Positions 37,852 to 46,835 of a stretch of DNA of 64,000 nt are shown here, one piece after another. Within the stretch, counting starts at the first letter, position 1; each line of letters starts with the position of its first letter. The DNA is from CAVUAF01 sp963739375 (GTDB lineage: Bacteria; Acidobacteriota; Terriglobia; Terriglobales; Acidobacteriaceae). The notes beneath the pieces were generated by a model that worked only from the letters and a program-made list of their open reading frames with translations, was not told where the DNA came from and searched no databases. The position numbers were made by a program, and so were the translations under genes. The stretch is from NCBI GenBank assembly GCA_963739375.1, contig CAVUAF010000024.1, forward strand, positions 96,899-160,898. The letters are read 5' to 3'.

Positions 37852-38089
37852 CATCACGGTCCGTGTCGACGGACAATCCGTGAGGGTGGCGGCCGGCACC
37901 CTGGTCGCGGCGGCGATTCTGCAGACGGGCGCCACGCGTTTCCGCCGCTCCATCCACGGCGAAGCCCGCGGGCCGCTGTGTGGGATGGGAATCTGCTTCG
38001 AATGCCGGGTCACCGTCAACGGCATCCCGCAAGTGCGCAGTTGCCAGCTCGTCTGCGAGCCGGGAATGGAGATCACCACCGATGCCTGA
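37844..38089 (+). CDS. (2Fe-2S) small subunit of D-hydroxyproline dehydrogenase
   Basis: 81 residues from ATG 37844, overlapping the preceding stop. A ferredoxin-like fold with the cluster ligands in GPLCGMGICFECRVTV and a fourth cysteine in VRSCQLVC, the pattern of the HcnA-type small subunit. It probably carries electrons between the two flavoprotein subunits encoded on either side. Overlaps the next gene by 8 bases. Confidence 0.9.
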   Translation: MPDITVRVDGQSVRVAAGTLVAAAILQTGATRFRRSIHGEARGPLCGMGICFECRVTVNGIPQVRSCQLVCEPGMEITTDA

Positions 38090-39350
38090 CCACACGCGCT
38101 ACGACATTGTCGTCGTCGGTGGCGGTCCCGCCGGCATGGCGGCGGCAGTGTCGGCGTCGGCCGGCGGTGCGAGTGTCCTCCTGGTGGACGACAATCCCGG
38201 CCTGGGCGGCCAGATCTGGCGCGGCGAGGAAGACCATCCCGTCACCGCGGAAGCGCGCCTCTGGCGAGAGCGGCTCCAGGGCCGTAGTGTGGAAGTGCTG
38301 TGCGGAGCCCGCGTGTTTGACGTGTCCGAACCCGGCGTCATCCTCGCCGAAAGCTGGAACTGTCTCCACCAGGTGGGTTACGGGCGCTTGATCCTGGCCA
38401 CGGGCGCGCGTGAGCGCTTCCTCCCCTTCCCCGGCTGGACGTTGCCAAACGTGATGGGCGCCGGAGGACTCCAGGCGCTGGTGAAGTCTGGTCTGCCGGT
38501 CCGGGGAAAGCGCGTGGTGATCGCCGGGAGCGGCCCCTTGCTGCCGGCGGTGGCGGCGTATCTGCGCCAGCAGGGCGCGGAGATCGTTCTGATCGCCGAA
38601 CAGGCCTCGTTGACTCACCTGGCGCGCTTCGCCCTCACGCTTCTGCGCATGCCGGGAAAGGTCGCGCAGTCGCTGGTACTGCGGCGGCAGTTGGCGGGCG
38701 TGCCCTATCTCACCAACTGCTGGCCCGTGGCCGCCGCGGGGAGCGAGCAACTGGAAAGCGTGACGCTTCGCCGCGGAGCACGGCAGTGGTCGGTTCCCTG
38801 CGACTACCTGGCGTGCGGCTTCCATCTGGTGCCCAACGTGGAACTGGCCACTTTGCTCGGCTGTGAGTTGCACCAAGGCTGCGTTGCCGTGGACGACATG
38901 CAGGGTACGTCCGTCGACGGTGTCTTTTGTGCCGGCGAGCCAACCGGCATCGGCGGCGTGGAGCTTTCCGTCGTGGAAGGCCAGATTGCCGGCTATGCTG
39001 CTGCCGGACTGCATGGGCAAGCGCGCCGGCTGTTCGGCGCCCGGCGGAAGTTTCGCCGATTTGCACGCGCCCTGGAGCGGGCGTTCGCGCTGCGCCCCGA
39101 ACTGCGCGACATCGCCGCCGAAACCGTGTTCTGCCGGTGTGAGGATGTGACCATCGGCAGCGCGCGGAATCATCGCTCCTGGCGGGAAGCGAAGCTGCAG
39201 ACCCGGTGTGGGATGGGACCCTGCCAGGGGCGCGTTTGTGGTGACGCTGCCGCGTTTCTCTTCGACTGGGAGATCGCGGGTGTGCGGCCGCCGGTTTTCC
39301 CGGTCCAGGTGGCGCACTTGGCCGCCTCGCCGGTCGCAGGGAAGACGTAG
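38082..39350 (+). CDS. NAD(P)/FAD-dependent flavoprotein subunit of D-hydroxyproline dehydrogenase
   Basis: 422 residues. FAD-binding start VVVGGGPAGMAAAVSASAGG, second dinucleotide fold in RVVIAGSGPLLPAVAAYL and the FAD loop DGVFCAGEPTGIGG. The C-terminal segment FCRCEDVTIGSA with RCGMGPCQGRVCG holds four cysteines of a Bfd/[2Fe-2S]-type domain. This domain order equals the HcnB/LhpF-type alpha subunit. Together with the two preceding genes it forms the dehydrogenase complex that oxidises cis-4-hydroxy-D-proline and passes electrons to the respiratory chain (family knowledge). Confidence 0.88.
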   Translation: MPDHTRYDIVVVGGGPAGMAAAVSASAGGASVLLVDDNPGLGGQIWRGEEDHPVTAEARLWRERLQGRSVEVLCGARVFDVSEPGVILAESWNCLHQVGYGRLILATGARERFLPFPGWTLPNVMGAGGLQALVKSGLPVRGKRVVIAGSGPLLPAVAAYLRQQGAEIVLIAEQASLTHLARFALTLLRMPGKVAQSLVLRRQLAGVPYLTNCWPVAAAGSEQLESVTLRRGARQWSVPCDYLACGFHLVPNVELATLLGCELHQGCVAVDDMQGTSVDGVFCAGEPTGIGGVELSVVEGQIAGYAAAGLHGQARRLFGARRKFRRFARALERAFALRPELRDIAAETVFCRCEDVTIGSARNHRSWREAKLQTRCGMGPCQGRVCGDAAAFLFDWEIAGVRPPVFPVQVAHLAASPVAGKT

Positions 39351-39367
39351 CAATTCGAGGAGCCACT

Positions 39368-40297
39368 ATGGAATGGAACGGCGTGATGCCGGCAATTACC
39401 ACCTGCTTCGATCGCGACCTCAAGGTAGATCACGGGTTCGTCGCGGAGCATTGCCGCTGGCTGCTGCGGGAAGGTTGTACCGGGATCGTGGCGCTGGGTT
39501 CGCTGGGCGAAGGCGCCACGCTGGAATTCGAGGAGAAGGTCGCCATCCTGCGCACTTGCCGCAGCGCGTCGCCGAGCGACGTACCCCTCGTGGCCGCCAT
39601 CTCGGCCCTCAGCACCGCCGCAGCGCTCCGCCTGGCGGAAGCGGCGGAACAAGCGGGATGCAACGGCCTCATGGTCCTCCCCCCCTACGTTTATCCCGGG
39701 GACTGGCGCGAGATGCAGGCCCACGTTGCCGCCGTGATGCGGGCCACGCCGCTTTCGTGCATGCTCTACAACAACCCCGTGGCCTACGGCACCGACTTCC
39801 TGCCCGAGCACATCCAGGAACTCGCCTCGGAACACGAAAACTTTCACGCGGTGAAGGAATCGAGCACCGATGCGCGCCGCGTCAGCGCCATTCGCGCGCT
39901 GCTGCGCGATCGCCTGGCGGTTCTCGTGGGGGTGGATGACGCCATCCTGGAGGGCGTCGGCGTGGGCGCCTGCGGCTGGATCGCTGGACTGGCGAACGCG
40001 TTGCCCTGCGAGTCGGTGAAACTGTTCGAGCTGGGCCAGCGTGGCGACCGCGACGCCGCCTTCGAGCTTTACCGCTGGTTCCTGCCATTGCTCCGCATGG
40101 ACACAGTTCCCAAGTTCGTCCAGCTCATCAAGCTGGCGCAACAGGAAGTCGGGATGGGAAACACGCGGGTGCGGCCTCCCCGGCTGGAGTTGGCCGGCGA
40201 AGAAATGCAGCGCGCCCTGAGCGTGATCCGCGAGGCGCTGGCCACCCGCCCGTTCGCGGAACGCAAGCCCACCGGAGCGCCCGCGGGCATCCGCTGA
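39368..40297 (+). CDS. 1-pyrroline-4-hydroxy-2-carboxylate deaminase (DHDPS family)
   Basis: 309 residues. A (beta/alpha)8 class I aldolase-like lyase: GSLGEGATLEFEEKV at the usual GTTGE position, the catalytic tyrosine region CMLYNNPVAYGTDF and the Schiff-base lysine in FHAVKESSTDARR (about residue 163). In the hydroxyproline pathway this enzyme deaminates and dehydrates the cyclic intermediate to 2-oxoglutarate semialdehyde. Assignment rests on its place between the D-hydroxyproline dehydrogenase and the semialdehyde dehydrogenase; by sequence alone other DHDPS-family lyases are possible. Confidence 0.87.
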   Translation: MEWNGVMPAITTCFDRDLKVDHGFVAEHCRWLLREGCTGIVALGSLGEGATLEFEEKVAILRTCRSASPSDVPLVAAISALSTAAALRLAEAAEQAGCNGLMVLPPYVYPGDWREMQAHVAAVMRATPLSCMLYNNPVAYGTDFLPEHIQELASEHENFHAVKESSTDARRVSAIRALLRDRLAVLVGVDDAILEGVGVGACGWIAGLANALPCESVKLFELGQRGDRDAAFELYRWFLPLLRMDTVPKFVQLIKLAQQEVGMGNTRVRPPRLELAGEEMQRALSVIREALATRPFAERKPTGAPAGIR

Positions 40298-40312
40298 CAA
40301 GGAGCACGAGCC

Positions 40313-41905
40313 GTGGAACTTCATGGACGATCGCTCATCGGCTACGAACTGGGGACGCCGACCTCCGACCGGTTCACCGCGGTGAACCCCGCGACCGGCG
40401 AGTCTCTGGAGCCGGCGTTCTTTGGCGCCACCGATGCCGAGGTGGCGCGCGCCGCCGAACTCGCGGGCCGCGCCTTCCCGCAGTACAGCCGCTTGCCGGC
40501 CGCCACCCGCGCCCACTTCCTGCGCCAAATCGCGCACCACATCGAGCAGTTAGGCGAAGCCCTGGTGGAACGCGCCACCGCCGAGACCGGCCTTCCTCCG
40601 GAGCGCATTCGCGGGGAACGCGGCCGCACTTGCCATCAACTCCGTTTGTTTGCCGACCTGATTGAGGACGGCTCCTGGGTGGACGCGCGCATCGATCGTG
40701 CCGATCCGGCGCGCAAGCCCCTTCCTAAGCCCGACGTGCGCTCGCTGCTGCGCCCGCTGGGACCGGTGGTGGTCTTTGGCGCCAGCAACTTCCCGCTCGC
40801 CTTTTCGGTCGCCGGCGGCGATACGGCTTCAGCGCTGGCCGCCGGCAATCCCGTCGTGGTCAAGTCGCACACCGCCCATCCCGGCACGGGCGAGATGGTG
40901 GGTACGGCGATTATCGCGGCAGCGCAAGCCTGCCACCTGCCGGAGGGCGTCTTCTCGCTCGTCTTCGGCGCCGGCATCCGCGTGGGCGCGGCCCTGGTGC
41001 AGCATCCTGCCATCAAAGCCGGCGGCTTCACCGGCTCCCGGGCCGGCGGGCGCAAGCTGGTGCAACTCGCCAACGATCGCCCCGAACCCATTCCCTTCTA
41101 CGCCGAGATGAGCAGCACTAACCCGGTGTTCATCCTTCCCCGCGCGCTGCGGGAACGCGGCGAAGAGATCGCGGCGGGGCTGCACGGATCGTTCACGCTC
41201 GGCGCCGGGCAGTTCTGCACCAAGCCCGGCATGGTCTTCGTGCAGGACGGCCCGGACGCCGACCGCTTCGCCACCCGGCTCACCCAGTTGGTGGAGGCCA
41301 GCAGCGGTTACGTGCTGCTGACCCGGGCCATCCACCATTCGTATCAGGCCGGGGTGAGCGAACGTGCGCAGAGCAGCCACGCGGTCGCCACCGGGACGTG
41401 CGCTGCCGGCGAGGGCTTCCACGCCTCCGCCGCCGTCTTCGAAACCGACGCCGCAGCCTTCCTGAAGAACCCCGAGTTGGCCGCGGAGGTCTTCGGGCCG
41501 GCGACCCTCCTCGTGCGCCACCACACGCAGGAGGAGGCGCTGGCGATTGCCCGCAGCCTGGAGGGACAGTTGACCGCGACCATCCACGGCACCGACGAAG
41601 ACTTGCAGGAATACCGCGAGTTGGTGGCGGTGCTCGCGCACAAGGTCGGCCGCATCGTCTGCAACGGCTTCCCTACCGGCGTCGAAGTGTGCAATGCGAT
41701 GGTGCACGGCGGGCCGCATCCCGCCACCTCGGATGCGCGCACTACCTCGGTGGGAGCGCGCGCCATCCTGCGGTTTGCGCGCCCGGTCTGCTTCCAGAAT
41801 TTCCCCGATGCCGCCTTGCCGGCCGAGCTTCAAGACGCGAACCCGCTCGGCATTTGGCGGCTGGTGGACGGCGAGTTCACGCGCGCCGCTATTGCCCTGG
41901 CGTAG
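40313..41905 (+). CDS. 2-oxoglutarate semialdehyde dehydrogenase
   Basis: 530 residues from GTG 40313 with AAGGAGC upstream. An aldehyde dehydrogenase of the long KGSADH branch: VVVFGASNFPLAFSVAGGD for cofactor binding, GFTGSRAGGRKL, the catalytic glutamate in FYAEMSSTNPVF and the catalytic cysteine in GAGQFCTKPG (about residue 302). The EMSSTNPVF and GQFCTKPG forms are typical of 2-oxoglutarate-semialdehyde dehydrogenases, which make 2-oxoglutarate for the TCA cycle. It is the last gene of the hydroxyproline operon and stops 58 bp before the tRNA-derived repeat. Confidence 0.92.
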   Translation: MELHGRSLIGYELGTPTSDRFTAVNPATGESLEPAFFGATDAEVARAAELAGRAFPQYSRLPAATRAHFLRQIAHHIEQLGEALVERATAETGLPPERIRGERGRTCHQLRLFADLIEDGSWVDARIDRADPARKPLPKPDVRSLLRPLGPVVVFGASNFPLAFSVAGGDTASALAAGNPVVVKSHTAHPGTGEMVGTAIIAAAQACHLPEGVFSLVFGAGIRVGAALVQHPAIKAGGFTGSRAGGRKLVQLANDRPEPIPFYAEMSSTNPVFILPRALRERGEEIAAGLHGSFTLGAGQFCTKPGMVFVQDGPDADRFATRLTQLVEASSGYVLLTRAIHHSYQAGVSERAQSSHAVATGTCAAGEGFHASAAVFETDAAAFLKNPELAAEVFGPATLLVRHHTQEEALAIARSLEGQLTATIHGTDEDLQEYRELVAVLAHKVGRIVCNGFPTGVEVCNAMVHGGPHPATSDARTTSVGARAILRFARPVCFQNFPDAALPAELQDANPLGIWRLVDGEFTRAAIALA

Positions 41906-42291
41906 ACCACCTGTCACCAAATCGAACGCCCACGGCCTGTGCCGCTGTTGAAGATCAAGGGAATGGTGAGCGCGGAAGGAATCGAACCTTCAACCTACTG
42001 ATTAAGAGGCGGATGCACCGTCCTTGGTGCAATTTGTGTCAGTTGGCTGTTTCCAAGTGATTGCTGTTGAAATTGATAGCCGCCGCTGCTGTGTTCTTGT
42101 AGATGCGCGTTGGTTCTGGATGCTGTCCACAGCTACATTTCTCACTACACCACATTGGGCTGAACCCCTCTGTTGAGACAGTCCGCGTTGGCGGGTGTCA
42201 GGACAACTATGATTCTGAGCAGGGGTGGGCGGCGACGCAGAGGGCTCGTCTCCCAGACGAGCAACACCGGCTCGCGTGGGCCACCCGCCCG
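41906..42291. other. Gene-free junction with tRNA-derived att copy
   Basis: 386 bp between the hydroxyproline operon and the lipoprotein gene. It holds the first tRNA-Lys 3' fragment (41964-42008). The remaining sequence shows no convincing coding region, terminator or further repeat. Short open frames through the tRNA fragment give a GRNRTFNLLIK peptide, a well-known artefact of translating tRNA. Confidence 0.6.
41964..42008 (-). repeat. 3' half of tRNA-Lys(CTT), att-like repeat copy 1
   Basis: On the minus strand the 45 bases contain the anticodon loop with CTT, the variable loop, a complete T-arm (GAAGG-TTCGATT-CCTTC) and the 3' acceptor strand CGCGCTCACC. No D-arm or 5' acceptor strand lies to the right, so it is a partial tRNA, not a working gene. 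The identical 45 bases recur at 44904-44948, exactly 2940 bp away in the same orientation. Confidence 0.85.
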
Positions 42292-44364
42292 TTAGAAAAG
42301 GACATCCCTGACTGCCAAAATGTAGACCTTCCCTCCTCCCGGGGCCGACACTGCAATATAGTCGGTCCCCAGCCGCTGTAGTCCGGCGCCGAAAGCGTCA
42401 CCGTTTACCTCGCCGGTAACAGTTAACCGGGTAACGCTCGCGACGTTCTGGTTGCCGACGGGCAAACCACTGCCCGGCAGAACCAACACCTTGCCGCGGC
42501 TGCTGTCGGCGAGGTGTGTTGAAACGAGGACGAAATCCGCGCCGTCTACCAGCGCGTACCCCATCCGTTCCTGCGTGAGGCTATAGTCCCACAGGTTGGA
42601 AACAGCCGCGGTGCGGATGTCCACAACCTGATTGTTAGACAACAGCCCGTGCATGACCGTGACCATCCCCCCGCGGGCAATGGCGTCGGTAGCCGTGGAG
42701 TTCAGGATGCCCCCAAAGATGTCCGAGACCATCCAAGAGCCATCCCGGCCCACGACGTTGCTCCCGAACTGCTGGTTGCAGTATCCGTTAGGCTGGGAAC
42801 AGCCCTGGCCCGTAGTTTGCATCGTGGCTGCAGGGTAGTCTCTCCCCCTGTTCTCCACGAAGAACTTCCCTGTCGTCTGCGGGCCGCTGAACATGACGTA
42901 AGTGGTCTGCGTATTGGGAGGAGCATTTTGGGCCGCCGGATCGCCAATCGACAGGTCTGATAGCCCATCGCCGTTCAAGTCCCCGAGAAAGTTCACTGAC
43001 GCCGAGCCTAGGCCCGCCGCCAGGGAAATCGGCGTACTCGTGCTGCGGGTATAGACCTTCCCAAGACCGTTCCCCGCCTGCTCAAGCGAGGTGAGGTTGA
43101 TGCTCTTGGCAGAGAAAAAGTCTCCCCTGCCAAATACCACATCCACAGCTCCCGGACCAGAATTGAAACTGGTCTGATAGCCGTAAGCCGGCACGCCGAA
43201 GGCAATATCAGCGTAGCCGTCTCCGTTGAAATCCCGGAGATCGGCCAGCGTCTGGCCGGTAGCGAAGTGCGCGCCCACGCCAGCCATGGTCACAATCGGC
43301 TTGCTGGCGTCGGTGAGGTTGAGGCTGGTAAGGGTAGCTAAACTACTGCCGCCCATTACAGCCCAGCACACGCCGGCGCCGGGCAAGTTAGTGTTGTCAG
43401 TTGTTGCGCCGAGGTTACAGACCACGATGTCGTTAATACCATCATGATTGACGTCACCGCCGCCCGCTACCACGTAAGTACCTCCCGTGAGTGGGCCGCT
43501 GGTGAACATCTTGAACCCCGGCAGTTTGCTGGTTCCAAGATCGGCCAACGTGTAGCTGGTGCCCAGATGGCTTTCCGGGTTGCACAATACGTACACCCCG
43601 GAGTTGGCGGGAATGGCAAGGGCGCTGCTGCATGCAGCGGTGCCACTGATGTTGCCCAGCCACTTCACCTGTGATCCGAACAGGTCGTTCGGAGTACCGG
43701 TTATTTTGAACTGGGCCAAAGCCGCGATGCTAACCGTAGAACTCACGGTCAGCGAAAGGGCATTGGATACGCCGCCGCCGGGTGCCGGGTTGGAAACCGT
43801 GATGGTGACGTTGCCTGCAGTGGCGACGTCGCCGGCCGAAATAGTTGCCGTCAGCGTGGTTGCGCTGACGAAAGTGGTGGTGCGGCTGGCGCCATTCACC
43901 AGAACACTCGCCCCGCTGACGAAGTTAGTGCCAGTCACCGTCAGGATAAACCCTGCGTGGCCGGGAGTAACTGCCATCGGAGAGATGCCGGTGATGGCCG
44001 GAACCGGATTGGGAGGTACTGGAACGGTGACCGTAGCGCTGCCGGTCTTGCTCGTATCTGCTTGGCTGGTTGCCACAACGTGATACGTGCCGGCCGTCTG
44101 CGGTGCCGTGTAAAGACCGCTGGAAGAAATAGTGCCCCCAGCTGATCCTTCCTGTACGCTCCAGTTAACCGCGGTGTTGGTACTGCCGATGACGGTGGCG
44201 TTGAACTGCTGCGTCGCGCCCTCGTTCACCGTTGCCGTTACCGGATTGACCGTGACAGCAACTGATACTTGTGAAGGAGACGATGAATTGCCTCCCCCGC
44301 AACCCGGGGCAAAAATCACCCCGAGCAAAAGAACCACTAGCGTTGTAGTGGCGAAGCGTTTCAT
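42292..44364 (-). CDS. Ig-like/IPT/FG-GAP repeat lipoprotein
   Basis: 690 residues from ATG 44364, where a lipoprotein signal begins (MKRFATTTLVVLLLGVIFAPGC, cysteine at 22). A Ser/Gly linker leads to a bacterial Ig-like domain (about 33-115), an IPT/TIG domain (about 125-210, ITGISPMAVTPGHAGF) and then a beta-propeller of FG-GAP repeats with calcium-type loops DVNHDGINDI, DFNGDGYADI and DLNGDGLSDL, ending near residue 690. Such lipoproteins are exposed at the outer membrane and bind ligands or partners; no catalytic motif is seen. This is the only complete gene between the two tRNA-derived repeats apart from the overlapping STAS gene, so it may have arrived as cargo. Confidence 0.75.
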   Translation of the reverse strand: MKRFATTTLVVLLLGVIFAPGCGGGNSSSPSQVSVAVTVNPVTATVNEGATQQFNATVIGSTNTAVNWSVQEGSAGGTISSSGLYTAPQTAGTYHVVATSQADTSKTGSATVTVPVPPNPVPAITGISPMAVTPGHAGFILTVTGTNFVSGASVLVNGASRTTTFVSATTLTATISAGDVATAGNVTITVSNPAPGGGVSNALSLTVSSTVSIAALAQFKITGTPNDLFGSQVKWLGNISGTAACSSALAIPANSGVYVLCNPESHLGTSYTLADLGTSKLPGFKMFTSGPLTGGTYVVAGGGDVNHDGINDIVVCNLGATTDNTNLPGAGVCWAVMGGSSLATLTSLNLTDASKPIVTMAGVGAHFATGQTLADLRDFNGDGYADIAFGVPAYGYQTSFNSGPGAVDVVFGRGDFFSAKSINLTSLEQAGNGLGKVYTRSTSTPISLAAGLGSASVNFLGDLNGDGLSDLSIGDPAAQNAPPNTQTTYVMFSGPQTTGKFFVENRGRDYPAATMQTTGQGCSQPNGYCNQQFGSNVVGRDGSWMVSDIFGGILNSTATDAIARGGMVTVMHGLLSNNQVVDIRTAAVSNLWDYSLTQERMGYALVDGADFVLVSTHLADSSRGKVLVLPGSGLPVGNQNVASVTRLTVTGEVNGDAFGAGLQRLGTDYIAVSAPGGGKVYILAVRDVLF

Positions 44365-44653
44365 TGGGTAACGCATAGTCGGGCAGCTCCGGCAGAATGT
44401 CTGCCGCGTCCTCGATGGCGGCGGCGAATCCAGCACGCGCCAAGTAGCTCCTCACTGAAGGATCGTCTACGAGAATGGAAGCGCGGCTACCCCGAGAAGA
44501 CAACATTTGCGATGCTGCAGCGAGCTGCGCCATTGCAGCAGGGGAGATGAAGTCGACTCCGGAGAGATCAAACACCGGCGCGTGATCGACGAAAGGATTC
44601 CCCGTCCGCAGTAACTCATCGAAAGTGTTCGAGTCGAGCTTGCCCGTCACCAC
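44165..44653 (-). CDS. STAS-domain-like protein overlapping the lipoprotein gene
   Basis: 162 residues from GTG 44653. Residues about 5-85 look like a STAS (anti-sigma-antagonist) domain: VFDLSGVDFISPAAMAQLAAAS carries the DLSGV...S pattern around the usual phosphoserine site, followed by SILVDDPSVRSYLARAGF. The last 65 residues lie inside the lipoprotein gene in another frame and look like noise, so the real protein probably ended near 44370 and lost its stop, or a small indel is present. A STAS protein would normally work with an anti-sigma kinase; none is adjacent. Confidence 0.5.
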   Translation of the reverse strand: MVTGKLDSNTFDELLRTGNPFVDHAPVFDLSGVDFISPAAMAQLAAASQMLSSRGSRASILVDDPSVRSYLARAGFAAAIEDAADILPELPDYALPNETLRHYNASGSFARGDFCPGLRGRQFIVSFTSISCCHGQSGNGNGERGRDAAVQRHRHRQYQHRG

Positions 44654-44903
44654 GCCTACATAATATCAGTTTCTTCACTGAACATGATGCACGAAATCCT
44701 CGGCGAAGCGCGCCAATTCATGTAACTGTGCTGACATGCCTTCGGCCCAGCACACGTAACGTCCGAGGCGCCTGCGCTAACGGGATATTCAGTTCCTCAA
44801 GGGCGTTGGCGTTGGCGGAACCGCGAGGGAATGACCTTCTACGATTTCTTCTACAGCATGTTTTTCCATGCTGCACAAGACGGCCGTATCTGCTTGAAAA
44901 GGT

Positions 44904-44948
44904 TGGTGAGCGCGGAAGGAATCGAACCTTCAACCTACTGATTAAGAG
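44904..44948 (-). repeat. 3' half of tRNA-Lys(CTT), att-like repeat copy 2
   Basis: Identical over all 45 bases to 41964-42008. The five bases to its right (TCAGG) complete the 5' side of the anticodon stem but no D-arm or 5' acceptor strand follows, so this is also partial. With copy 1 it brackets a 2.9-kb segment carrying the lipoprotein and STAS genes. Confidence 0.85.
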
Positions 44949-45081
44949 TCAGGCCGGTGAAGAGGCTCAAAACGCTGCTTCCCTAATTTCGAATCAATGA
45001 CTTACCACAGCCAAGCCCGCACGGAAGCGCTTTTGTCGTGGTATTGAAAAGGCTCGACTTAGCTCACACGGTAGCGAAACG

Positions 45082-45102
45082 TACGGCACACTTACGGCAC
45101 AC
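45082..45102. repeat. Two direct TACGGCACAC units
   Basis: The decamer occurs at 45082-45091 and 45093-45102, an 11-bp period, 130 bp from the second att-like repeat. Direct repeats of this size beside an att core could be integrase arm-type sites (inference only). Confidence 0.4.
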
Positions 45103-45506
45103 ATCTCCACGCGAAAATCGCTGATCAACTGACCAGATGTCAGCAGACGAAACCGAAAAGCGCCCGGCCGACGATCAACTTGATGTACAGGCAATTCAAT
45201 TTTGCGGGCGACTTTTTTAAGTCGGAACTGATCCCATGTAAAGCCGGCGGGAAAGGCAATCGTTTCTGTGGCGCGTTTGACCTCAAGTCCAACGCGCAGT
45301 GCCAAGCCGTGAGTGACTCCGGCGAGAATGCAATACCGTCCCTCGCAATGGAGGCGCGCTGGGCCGCGCCCAGAAAAAAACAAGAGCAATAACTTCCGCT
45401 TACATTGACCACTTCTGACCCTGCGCAACCACAGGGCGGCAGCACCGGACAATTAAATATCCTTGACCAAGCCATCGCAGACGGGAGCGATCTTATGAGG
45501 AGTGCG

Positions 45507-46622
45507 TCATTTGCGAGCACTGCCTGAAAGGACAACCGACGCATGCCTCGGGTGCCACTTGATCACATATCGGCGTCGCCCAATTCTGATCTTCAAGCGG
45601 TTATCTTTGATTTCCTGCAATCGGATTTCTGACAATACCGCATGATGAAGCATCCTGTGAATCAACGGACTGACGATGATTATGTTCTGTGGCAAATCTG
45701 CTCCGCCCTTGCCCAAGTGAACCAAGTGATGCGCTTCTGAATAATATTGACCATCGGCCTTCTTAAAAGTCCACCGAGTGCCTGAAATCTGACACTTGCC
45801 CTGATAAAGTTCCTTCAGCTTCCTAACGATTCGCGCATTTCGTCTAAGCACCTGCCGAGCAACTCTCGCGCGTCGCGGACTTCGCTCTGTGAGGCTGCTC
45901 TTGTCTTCCGTAAACAATTCTTCCAAAAGCGCATTTTCATCGTGCTCTTCTCGCCTCAATTGGCTAGCGTCCAGGCGCTTCTGCTTCCGCAGCCTCGCTC
46001 TGGCTGTCCTCCTGCCGGTTCCACGAGTCGTTCGTCTAAAAGGCCACTCAGAGTCATTCTCGTTCATCGCGATCGGAGGATTAAGCAAGATTGAGCCGGC
46101 TGCACCTTCGCGAGGCTCCTCAAACATCTCGGTTAAACGGGGGTCGCATTTCCATGAACGCTTCGGCGATTTGGCCCGAAACCAACCTGCCCACAATTCT
46201 CCTTCGGCTGTCTTCACCAAATAAATAACAAGATTCTTGACCGCGTAATGCCGCGCTGGATTGGCTGGTTTAGGAAAATCGCTAAATGTCGGATCCCATG
46301 CGTATACTCGGTTGCCACGGTTGCTTGAAGTCTTTTGCAATCGTATGTTGAACGACTGCCGACGTCTCTGCCCTATTTGAACAAGCTGAGAGTCGCCCAA
46401 CCCCAAGCTGTGGAATTCCGCCTCCCACATAGGGCCTGTCTTGGTCCCCTTTGGTTGTCGTCTTCCAAAAAAAGTGCGCCAGGCTTTGGCAGGAACTGCA
46501 CGCATTGGGAAATCGATGTACGACTGACCACCGCCACCGCTCGTGGCTTGAGGCGGCTTATAAATGTTAAAGAAGTCCGCTGACGTGATGTGCCGAAATA
46601 TGACTTGAGTTGCGGTTTTCAT
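45507..46622 (-). CDS. HNH endonuclease with N-terminal recognition-like domain (copy 1)
   Basis: 371 residues from ATG 46622 (KTATQVIFRHITSADFFNIY). The N-terminal half (to about 190) has a distinctive beta-rich plan: GGGQSYIDFP, FHSLGLGDSQLVQIGQRR, NRVYAWDP and LWAGWFRA. A Lys/Arg-rich linker leads to a C-terminal HNH nuclease: YYSEAHHLVHLGKGGADLPQN, cited by its ends, followed by IVSPLIHRMLHH with the metal-binding histidines. It is clearly paralogous to 49894-51024 over its whole length, down to the shared WHPRHA near the C-terminus. Divergent from a small regulator and an adenine methyltransferase, it fits a restriction enzyme; the recognition site is unknown. Confidence 0.82.
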   Translation of the reverse strand: MKTATQVIFRHITSADFFNIYKPPQATSGGGGQSYIDFPMRAVPAKAWRTFFGRRQPKGTKTGPMWEAEFHSLGLGDSQLVQIGQRRRQSFNIRLQKTSSNRGNRVYAWDPTFSDFPKPANPARHYAVKNLVIYLVKTAEGELWAGWFRAKSPKRSWKCDPRLTEMFEEPREGAAGSILLNPPIAMNENDSEWPFRRTTRGTGRRTARARLRKQKRLDASQLRREEHDENALLEELFTEDKSSLTERSPRRARVARQVLRRNARIVRKLKELYQGKCQISGTRWTFKKADGQYYSEAHHLVHLGKGGADLPQNIIIVSPLIHRMLHHAVLSEIRLQEIKDNRLKIRIGRRRYVIKWHPRHASVVLSGSARK

Positions 46623-46810
46623 CGGACGTAAGTGCTCTTGCTCGCGTGTCTCTTCCGAGAGATTCGGATTATAAAGCCTCCGGCTAAACCAGGCTCCTCT
46701 TGCGACCCCCTCTGCAGCAAAACCGCCCTGGACCAAAGTGCGTCTTTTGCCGTCGGATCGCATAATATTGATTACAAAGGCAATATTTCTTCGAATTTCC
46801 TATGTGCCTT

Positions 46811-46833
46811 ATGTAATGTGCGTTATATTACAT
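46811..46833. promoter_or_regulatory. Palindromic operator over the regulator's translation start
   Basis: Arms ATGTAAT (46811-46817) and ATTACAT (46827-46833) with a nine-base centre end three bases before ATG 46836. The position suits autorepression by the ribbon-helix-helix protein encoded right behind it and could also affect the divergent HNH gene. Confidence 0.55.
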
Positions 46834-46835
46834 CC

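Larger units (their letters stand above)
44654..45506. other. Gene-free island junction
   Basis: About 850 bp between the STAS gene and the first HNH nuclease. It contains the second tRNA-Lys 3' fragment (44904-44948) and a tandem pair of TACGGCACAC units at 45082-45102. The frames that cross it show no recognisable domain; a degraded integrase may once have been here but no motif supports it. Base composition becomes visibly more AT-rich from about 45000 onward. Confidence 0.55.

Noticed and set aside
41964..42008. A functional tRNA-Lys gene
   Set aside because: No D-arm or 5' acceptor strand can be found next to either copy; only the 3' half is present.
41900..42060. Peptide containing GRNRTFNLLIK as a coding signal
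   Set aside because: It is the translation of the tRNA-Lys fragment; the same peptide arises at the second copy near 44930.
44994..45452. A 152-residue gene or integrase remnant in the island junction
   Set aside because: No integrase Arg/His/Tyr motifs and no similarity that I can recognise; kept as gene-free.
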